36,985 nt of DNA, taken from the NCBI GenBank assembly GCA_016285355.1, contig JAEEQP010000038.1, forward strand, positions 1 through 36,985. Reading direction: 5' to 3'. Made by a program: the position numbers and the translations under genes. Below are positions 31,973 through 36,985 of this stretch, one piece after another; position 1 is the first letter of the stretch; every line of letters begins with the position of its first letter. Source of the stretch: Bacteroidales bacterium (lineage in GTDB: Bacteria; Bacteroidota; Bacteroidia; Bacteroidales; F082). The notes beneath the pieces were generated by a model, which was not told the origin of the DNA, searched no databases, and saw nothing but the letters and a program-made list of their open reading frames with translations.

Positions 31973-33835
31973 ATGAAAGCAAAACTTTTTGTCATAGGAT
32001 GGTTCATGTTGGTTTTGTCCGCCTGCACATCGACCAAGATCCCTGAGCCTGCCGAAGGGCCGTCCCTCGAACTTTGTGCCATTGACAGCTTGATGTGGCG
32101 CCATCCCGACAGCGCGTTGATGCGGCTGTTGCCTTGGTTCGACACCTGTTGTAGAGACGCGGCATGCCACGTCTCTACCGCCACGGCCTACGACCGCCAT
32201 TACGCCAACCTGTTGTTGTCCGAATTGTTGTACAAAAACGATTACGCTCAAACCAACCGAACGGAATTGCAACAAGCGGTGTCGTATTTCGATTCGTTGG
32301 TGGTGAATGGTGCGGACACACGCGGTGTGTCCCTACAGACCCGACCGCGTAGGGACGCACGACGTTCGTCCGCCCAAAATATCGCGTTTTTGGACGCCCG
32401 CGCTCATTATATTAATGGTGTGGGATATTACGAGCGTGACAGCCTTGTACCCGCCTGCGCCGAATACTTGAAGACCTTGGAAATGATGGAAAGCCGTTTC
32501 GGGGAGGAGGAACTGGTGGGGCATAAGGCTAAGTTCATGACTTATACTTACAACCGTCTTGGCGATATGTTTTCGGAGCAGTTTATGATGGAACCAGCCA
32601 TCTTTTGCTATAAGAATTCTCTTGTGTTTTCCCATATATCACCTATTTCACCATATAGTGTTTCAAGTGCTATGTACCGTATAGGAAAACAATTCAATAA
32701 GAAGAAGGAAATAGACAGTGCAAGCTATTATTATTCGCAAGCCATAAAAAATATGCCCGATACTATCGCCGCATTTTATCGAGATATAGTTTCATCACAA
32801 ACTTTATTGTCCTATCAATTGACTCATCAAGAAGAAATGTCCTTGCAACGCTTGAAACAAATGGCTATCTTGGCTGATGACAATAACGAAAAACTGACTC
32901 GTTATCTGGTTATTGGATATATTTATTTTGAAGAAAGAGAATACGATTCTGCACAACTATACTTGAAGTCAGTTTTTGAAAACATGGACGATGCTATTTC
33001 ACAAATGCAAGCTGCAGAGTATTTGCGTATCCTTTACGACAGTCTTGATGAAAAAAAACAATCGGATTTTTACATTCATTTCTTGGCCATGCATAAGCCA
33101 ATGGAACCTGAAACTGACGCTAAAATATCCAACTTAAGCGAATTGTTCAAAAACTATCTTGATGAAAAACAAAACCAGCAAGCAGAAAAAGAGAAACACG
33201 AGGAACGAAAGCAAACCATAAAGAAAACTATAGGAATACTAGTTCCAATTTTGCTTTTTATTGTCATAATCTTCAGTTTGCTGATAAGAAGCAGACACAA
33301 AAAGAACTTGGAGGCCGAGCGTCAGGCACACAATATCGAGAAAAATGCCATATCGGGTCGCCTGAAGAAAAGCAATCAGGAATTGCGCGAGCTGAAAGGC
33401 CAAATCAAGCAGCAGGAGAACAACACAGTCCAAAAAACCGAATTACAAGCCGCTAATTTTACTGACGAGCCTGTTTGTCGCCTCATTTTAGAGCGAGTGA
33501 AAGAAGGACGGTTCAAGTCGAAAGTGGATTATGTTTACTATAAAGACTATGCTTTGGATAAGGAACAGATAAGGTCTTTGTGCATTGCCGTTGACAGCCA
33601 TTTTAGGCAATTTACCACCCGCCTTAAAAAGACCTATCCAACACTTACTAAAAGCGACCTTGAGTATTGTTGCCTGTACCTGCTAGGCTTGACAGATGCC
33701 GATGTTGCCGCTTTAATGCAACGTGCATACAGTACGATAAGCGAGCGTAACAGCAAGTTAAGAAAGATTTTCGGTGATGAAAATGCACTTTCAATTACCC
33801 TATGGAATTTAGCGAATAAAGATTCATTTGATTGA
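31973..33835 (+). CDS. TPR lipoprotein-like transmembrane regulator with C-terminal HTH-like domain
   Basis: 620 residues from the ATG at 31973. An upstream in-frame start would place coding sequence in the terminator and promoter. The N-terminus ends in a lipobox (MLVLSAC, C18). Residues about 25-390 are tetratricopeptide-like helices in the periplasm (AHYINGVGYYERDSLVPACA, YNRLGDMFSEQFMMEPAIFC, YLRILYDSLDEKKQSDFYIH). A membrane helix lies at about 420-439 (GILVPILLFIVIIFSLLI), then a coiled coil (about 445-490). The C-terminal cytoplasmic part reads LTKSDLEYCCLYLLGLTDAD then VAALMQRAYSTISERNSKL, a likely helix-turn-helix. This TPR-TM-HTH form is a common Bacteroidota one-component regulator. 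Two palindromic repeats lie in frame at codons 60-70 and 114-134. The first 600 bases are GC-rich, the rest AT-rich. It may control the secreted-protein genes downstream. Confidence 0.82.
   Translation: MKAKLFVIGWFMLVLSACTSTKIPEPAEGPSLELCAIDSLMWRHPDSALMRLLPWFDTCCRDAACHVSTATAYDRHYANLLLSELLYKNDYAQTNRTELQQAVSYFDSLVVNGADTRGVSLQTRPRRDARRSSAQNIAFLDARAHYINGVGYYERDSLVPACAEYLKTLEMMESRFGEEELVGHKAKFMTYTYNRLGDMFSEQFMMEPAIFCYKNSLVFSHISPISPYSVSSAMYRIGKQFNKKKEIDSASYYYSQAIKNMPDTIAAFYRDIVSSQTLLSYQLTHQEEMSLQRLKQMAILADDNNEKLTRYLVIGYIYFEEREYDSAQLYLKSVFENMDDAISQMQAAEYLRILYDSLDEKKQSDFYIHFLAMHKPMEPETDAKISNLSELFKNYLDEKQNQQAEKEKHEERKQTIKKTIGILVPILLFIVIIFSLLIRSRHKKNLEAERQAHNIEKNAISGRLKKSNQELRELKGQIKQQENNTVQKTELQAANFTDEPVCRLILERVKEGRFKSKVDYVYYKDYALDKEQIRSLCIAVDSHFRQFTTRLKKTYPTLTKSDLEYCCLYLLGLTDADVAALMQRAYSTISERNSKLRKIFGDENALSITLWNLANKDSFD
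32151..32178. repeat. In-frame palindromic element 1 inside the TPR regulator gene
   Basis: GTAGAGACG (32151-32159) and CGTCTCTAC (32170-32178) flank the palindrome GGCATGCC (32161-32168). The whole 28 bases read as an inverted repeat with a single mismatch (32160/32169). In the gene's frame it encodes CRDAACHVST, interrupting the TPR region before DRHYANLLLSEL. Confidence 0.8.
32312..32373. repeat. In-frame palindromic element 2 inside the TPR regulator gene
   Basis: 62 bases. The left arm 32312-32336 and right arm 32349-32373 are inverted repeats matching at 20 of 25 positions: GCGGAC with GTCCGC at the ends and GTCCCTAC with GTAGGGAC at the centre, around a 12-base middle. A second perfect hairpin GGACACAC-GCG-GTGTGTCC lies in the left arm. 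In frame it encodes an Arg-rich stretch (ADTRGVSLQTRPRRDARRSS). Confidence 0.8.
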
Positions 33836-33884
33836 TTAACAAGATGTTAATTAAAAAACCGAACTTTTCCGAACCATCATTTCC

Positions 33885-33916
33885 TTGACAGAGGCAATAT
33901 AACCGCCCTACTTTTG
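33885..33916 (+). promoter_or_regulatory. Promoter of the DUF3244-like gene
   Basis: TTGACA (33885-33890; 21 bases lie between its TTG and the next element) then TACTTTTG (33909-33916), an exact -7 element. The leader is about 22-26 bases. Confidence 0.6.
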
Positions 33917-33942
33917 CATCGCATTTCAAAATCAACAAAGCG

Positions 33943-34332
33943 ATGAAAAAAATTAGCAAATTGGTTCTGATGCTCTGCTTGGTCTTTTCAGGAGCATTTA
34001 GCTATGCCCACGGCATAGTCAAAACAAGAGAAAAGATAGGAGAGGATAGCACTCCTATTTTAATCATAGAAAAGGCGAGTTATACTAGTTCAGAAAAAGG
34101 CAATTCAATTGTCGCAACAATTGATGCCCACTATCTCACTGTGGCCTTCACCGAAAACCTAGGTCAGGTCGCGATTGAAATTGCCACGGCTTCAGGTGTC
34201 TCGGTGCAATTTACTTCCACGCAAACGCCCAACGGCGTGCAATGCTACATTCCCAATATTGGGGATTACATCGTCACCTTCACTTTGCCCAACGGCGATG
34301 AGTATTATGGTGAATTTACAGTAACTGATTAA
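33943..34332 (+). CDS. Small secreted DUF3244-like beta-sandwich protein
   Basis: 129 residues. A signal peptide (MKKISKLVLMLCLVFSGAFSYA) is followed by about 105 residues with alternating strands: SIVATIDAHYLTVAFTENLG, VAIEIATASGVSVQFTSTQ and GDYIVTFTLPNGDEYYGEFTV. The ending, an instruction-like Gly-x-Tyr-x-(I/V)-x-(F/I) strand before G-E-F, matches the Bacteroidota family DUF3244. Such small periplasmic or exported proteins have no known function. It has its own promoter, just after the TPR regulator gene. It is followed by a degraded coding fragment rather than by a terminator. Confidence 0.7.
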   Translation: MKKISKLVLMLCLVFSGAFSYAHGIVKTREKIGEDSTPILIIEKASYTSSEKGNSIVATIDAHYLTVAFTENLGQVAIEIATASGVSVQFTSTQTPNGVQCYIPNIGDYIVTFTLPNGDEYYGEFTVTD

Positions 34333-34460
34333 CTAAACAAAACAATTTCGATGCGCTAACAGTGTTTCTAATAGAAGCCGTAAAAGAACAACGGCGTGAA
34401 ATTGAGATTCTACGCAAGACACTGGAGGAAAATGGTCTAATGGAGTCGAAAAAACCATAA
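34329..34460 (+). pseudogene. Remnant of a coiled-coil C-terminal tail
   Basis: An open frame with no ATG before its last codons reads FDALTVFLIEAVKEQRREIE then ILRKTLEENGLMESKKP and a TAA at 34458. The pattern (ALTVFLIEAVKEQ..EIE.LRK) is the amphipathic trimer-forming tail seen at the ends of tail-fibre-like and autotransporter-like proteins in this phylum. It overlaps the end of the DUF3244-like gene by 4 bases and has no visible start or signal peptide. It is therefore probably the leftover 3' end of a lost larger gene. A short peptide from a GTG start (34362) cannot be excluded. Confidence 0.4.
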
Positions 34461-34474
34461 AAACCTTTGCTGCC

Positions 34475-35665
34475 ATGAAAAAGTTTATATACCTTTGCGG
34501 CATGATATTGCTAAGTTTGAACATGATGGCGCAGATTGGCAACAACCGTCAATTGGAGGACTCGTTGTATTGTGACTGGAATGACAAGAACTTGGAAGTC
34601 CAGTATCAACCAAGTCATCTTCCAATCACTCCAGGATGGAGGATTGATTATAGTCATAGTGATGAATTCAATGACACAATAATCGATAGAACCAAATGGA
34701 TTGTAAAGAATAGAAGTTGGCATAAACAAAACGGACATGTAGGTTATTTAGACTCTGAAGACAACGTTAAAGTTGAAGATGGGAAGTTATTCCTTTCCGT
34801 CACTGAAAACACTGACAGCTTGGATTGTTTATGTAGGTGGTGTAGTAAAAGTAATTCTGATTCAATAATAATTCCAGAATTGCTTGCGGGGTGGGTTACT
34901 TTTATTGATACTATTCGGTATGGATATATTGAGACAAAATGCTATCTTCCCAAAAACCACAACTATTGGCCATGCTTTTGGACGACGGGAAGGGATACGA
35001 TAATTGACGATTACGACGAAGTGGATGTGTTCGAACGAACAAGAGACTCCCATACAGATCATCCTAATATGATAAGACAAAACTGCTATAATGGAGCTAA
35101 TTGTTCCTATTCTTCTTTTATGACACAAATCCTTACTTTTCCTGATTCCATCAGTGGTAAAACTGTCGTGTTTGGCGCAGAGATATTGCCTGAAGAGGTG
35201 GTGTTTTATATAAATGGTCATGTTTCAAGTCATTTGAGATTTGATGAAAACCCTGACCATTATAATCATTGGAACACTTTCACTTGTACTGATATTGAAG
35301 AAATGATTCCTATGAAAATGATCCTTAGCCTGACTTGCGATTCTACCACAACAACCATTCCGCAACCATATGAAAGTTCTTGGTTTGATTATGTTATGTG
35401 TTACAAGTTGGAACGAGGCGATGATAACACTTATCACCCTTCTGTTTTCTCACCATCAAATGAATCCACCAAAGTATACCCTCATGTTGTTTTGGGCGGT
35501 GTTGGACACACGGCAAATGTAAGCACTCCAACGGCCATTTGGGCTGAACAGGATATTATCCTCGACAAGGGATTCCAATTGTCATCCAATACGGCCTTTT
35601 CTGCCCGAGTCATTAAGGTGCCCGACCCCGAACATTCAAAGCTTTATATTCAAAACTGTCAATAA
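34475..35665 (+). CDS. Secreted glycoside hydrolase family 16-like protein
   Basis: 396 residues with a signal peptide (MKKFIYLCGMILLSLNMMAQ). GH16 features in order: SDEFNDTIIDRTKWIV (about 62-77), NVKVEDGKLFLSV (97-109), GYIETKCYLPKNHNYWPCFW (150-169) and the catalytic motif EVDVFE (nucleophile E182, D184, acid/base E187). The motif is intact, so hydrolysis or transglycosylation of a beta-glucan or beta-galactan is likely; the substrate cannot be told. A Cys-bearing insert (DCLCRWCSKSN) precedes the active site. The C-terminal part (about 340-390: IILDKGFQLSSNTAFSARV) resembles short repeats seen at the ends of Bacteroidota secreted proteins, but no T9SS sorting domain is present. Only 14 bases separate it from the next gene. 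Confidence 0.82.
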   Translation: MKKFIYLCGMILLSLNMMAQIGNNRQLEDSLYCDWNDKNLEVQYQPSHLPITPGWRIDYSHSDEFNDTIIDRTKWIVKNRSWHKQNGHVGYLDSEDNVKVEDGKLFLSVTENTDSLDCLCRWCSKSNSDSIIIPELLAGWVTFIDTIRYGYIETKCYLPKNHNYWPCFWTTGRDTIIDDYDEVDVFERTRDSHTDHPNMIRQNCYNGANCSYSSFMTQILTFPDSISGKTVVFGAEILPEEVVFYINGHVSSHLRFDENPDHYNHWNTFTCTDIEEMIPMKMILSLTCDSTTTTIPQPYESSWFDYVMCYKLERGDDNTYHPSVFSPSNESTKVYPHVVLGGVGHTANVSTPTAIWAEQDIILDKGFQLSSNTAFSARVIKVPDPEHSKLYIQNCQ

Positions 35666-35679
35666 TAATCATTTTAATC

Positions 35680-36981
35680 ATGAAACAATTTGCATTTACT
35701 TTTATCATTTTGTTGTACCTTGCCTCTCCGTTTAGAGCGCAAGAAAAACAATTCTACCAGCCGGATACTGCCAAAATCTACTTCGATTTAACCGAACATC
35801 CCTATTGGCACTATGGCGAAGTGTACACTTTCAGTTGTACATACGATTCCGACGGCTTGTTGTCACAATTAAAAACAGAGTGGGCAGAAAGTGGAATGTG
35901 GTATTACCGCAAACATCAATACGAATACGACGCTTTCCATAATATGACCCACGACAGGTTTAACGGAGCTTCGTGGGAATATCCCCCAGGATCGCAAGCG
36001 CTCAAAGTATATACCTATCAAGGCAACTTGCTTTCAAGCTATGCGAATTATGATTATGATTTTCATTCAGGCCCCGATTTCTGGTATTGTGTTGACAGTA
36101 GTGTTTATGATTATGATAAGTTGGGCAGGCTGATAGAAACAAATTCCTATAACCGCAATATGCAGCATACGACAACTATCCATTATGATTATCCTGAGCA
36201 ACATCAGACCGTGCTGACCACGGAAAAACTGATTGATGGGGCTTGGAATACCGTAAGTCGCACCACAAAAGATTTTTCTGAAGAAGACTTATTGCTGAAT
36301 AGTCTGACTGAAACATGTAACGGAGGCGTTTATTCAAACAGTACACTTGTTACATATACTTATAGTACAAGCGGAAAAATAATGGAGGTATTGACTCAAG
36401 ATTGGACTGATGGGGCATGGATTAATGTCAAATTACAGGCTTATAGTTACAATGAAAACGGCTATTTGGTGTCGTTAGAAATCAAGGAGTGGCAAAATGG
36501 CGGATTCGAGAACAAAAACCGCGCAGTTTATGAGCCGAATGAAGATGGGTATCCTGTAGTGGTCACTTTTGAAAAATGGAATGGAGAAAAATGGGTAGAT
36601 GGCATTTGGAAACCAGATTTGTTTGTTTACAATGAAAGCTATTTTAATAGACAGAATAAAGAACTCTGTGGAGAGGATGTCAAGCGGATAGAAATCCATT
36701 ACACTAATACTCCAATGCCGAGCTATATTGTACAAGAACAAGGTGCGGCACAAGAATTCTGTAAGGTTTTCCCTAATCCCACCACGGGTAGGGTCACAAT
36801 CTTAGGCCAAGAACTCAAACAGGCAGAAGTCATCAACACGCTCGGGCAGCGCGTGGCTACCGCCACGGGCAAAGGCGAAATGCTGCAAATCAACATCGCC
36901 AACCTGCCTGCGGGTGTCTATTTCGTCCGCGTCAAGGATAAGGAAGGAAGAAAGTGTGTTAGGAAAATAGTGAAAGAATAA
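35680..36981 (+). CDS. Secreted YD-repeat-like protein with T9SS sorting domain
   Basis: 433 residues. A signal peptide (MKQFAFTFIILLYLASPFRA) is followed by a Tyr/Trp-rich region (about 25-330) made of degenerate units. Examples are YTFSCTYDSDGLLSQLKTEW, YDYDKLGRLIETNSY, YTYSTSGKIMEVLTQDWTDG and YSYNENGYLVSLEIKEWQNG. They resemble YD/RHS-type beta-hairpin repeats. The last 80 residues (CKVFPNPTTGRVTILGQE, VINTLGQRVATATG, LPAGVYFVRVKD, RKIVKE) form a T9SS type A sorting domain. The protein should reach the cell surface. It is probably co-transcribed with the GH16-like gene. The coding sequence ends 4 bases before the window edge, and its sorting-domain part is noticeably GC-richer than the repeat part. 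Confidence 0.8.
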   Translation: MKQFAFTFIILLYLASPFRAQEKQFYQPDTAKIYFDLTEHPYWHYGEVYTFSCTYDSDGLLSQLKTEWAESGMWYYRKHQYEYDAFHNMTHDRFNGASWEYPPGSQALKVYTYQGNLLSSYANYDYDFHSGPDFWYCVDSSVYDYDKLGRLIETNSYNRNMQHTTTIHYDYPEQHQTVLTTEKLIDGAWNTVSRTTKDFSEEDLLLNSLTETCNGGVYSNSTLVTYTYSTSGKIMEVLTQDWTDGAWINVKLQAYSYNENGYLVSLEIKEWQNGGFENKNRAVYEPNEDGYPVVVTFEKWNGEKWVDGIWKPDLFVYNESYFNRQNKELCGEDVKRIEIHYTNTPMPSYIVQEQGAAQEFCKVFPNPTTGRVTILGQELKQAEVINTLGQRVATATGKGEMLQINIANLPAGVYFVRVKDKEGRKCVRKIVKE

Positions 36982-36985
36982 AAAC

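Noticed and set aside
31466..32275. Long minus-strand open frame across rnfA and the start of the TPR gene
   Set aside because: It spans two well-supported genes, a terminator and a promoter, and has no recognisable protein features.
33836..33850. Terminator after the TPR regulator gene
   Set aside because: TTAACA-AGA-TGTTAA is a weak AT-only hairpin followed by A residues rather than T on the coding strand.

Overview
The window is a chromosomal segment of a Gram-negative bacterium of the phylum Bacteroidota, most likely order Bacteroidales. The sequence supports this in several ways. Genes are preceded by the Bacteroidota sigma-70 pattern (TTG or TTTG, about 19-21 bases, TAnnTTTG). Three secreted proteins end in type IX secretion (T9SS) type A sorting domains. 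The partial left-edge gene resembles the T9SS-associated outer-membrane protein PorE. Families largely restricted to the phylum are present (DUF4834, DUF3244-like, TPR-TM-HTH regulator), and the Rnf genes run in the order B-C-D-G-E-A. Starts are A-rich with few strong Shine-Dalgarno sequences. I saw no tRNA, rRNA, CRISPR array, transposase or phage gene. No gene-free stretch exceeds 300 bases; the longest gaps (1475-1730 and 3429-3672) hold promoters, a terminator and an inverted repeat.

Layout. 1-5450: PorE-like gene (minus, cut by the window edge), a GLUG-repeat T9SS cargo protein, the dipeptidase PepD and ribosomal protein L34. 5590-11517: a methyltransferase diverging from an operon for a GT2 glycosyltransferase, DUF4834, a TagF/TagB-like polyol-phosphate transferase and a YfhO membrane protein. 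11514-15986 (minus): GT2, GT4, a ribulose-phosphate 3-epimerase homologue, a zinc polyol dehydrogenase and a TarI/IspD-type cytidylyltransferase, together a plausible route to a CDP-alditol such as CDP-ribitol. 16082-20424 (plus): LicD, a cytidylyltransferase/PEP mutase fusion (Fom1-like architecture), phosphonopyruvate decarboxylase and an iron-family phosphonoacetaldehyde reductase. 20533-23199: two related secreted proteins. 23206-26079 (minus): a flippase and a YihY/BrkB protein. 26152-31855: RseC and a complete rnfBCDGEA operon. 31973-36981: a TPR membrane regulator and four secreted-protein genes or remnants.

The most interesting region is 11514-20424. Two divergent operons each appear to make a CDP/CMP-activated donor: a CDP-alditol on the minus strand and CMP-2-hydroxyethylphosphonate on the plus strand. 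Glycosyltransferases and a LicD transferase lie within them. The phosphonate genes match the early steps of fosfomycin biosynthesis, but the later fosfomycin genes are absent and LicD is present. I therefore infer that the phosphonate decorates a surface glycan or lipid. The nearby TagF-like, YfhO and flippase genes fit a surface polymer with teichoic-acid-like chemistry in a Gram-negative.

A second unusual feature is a pair of GC-rich palindromic repeats lying inside, and in frame with, the coding sequence of the TPR regulator (31973-33835). Two related short hairpins lie at 5529-5593, and one of them contains the stop codon of the adjacent methyltransferase gene.
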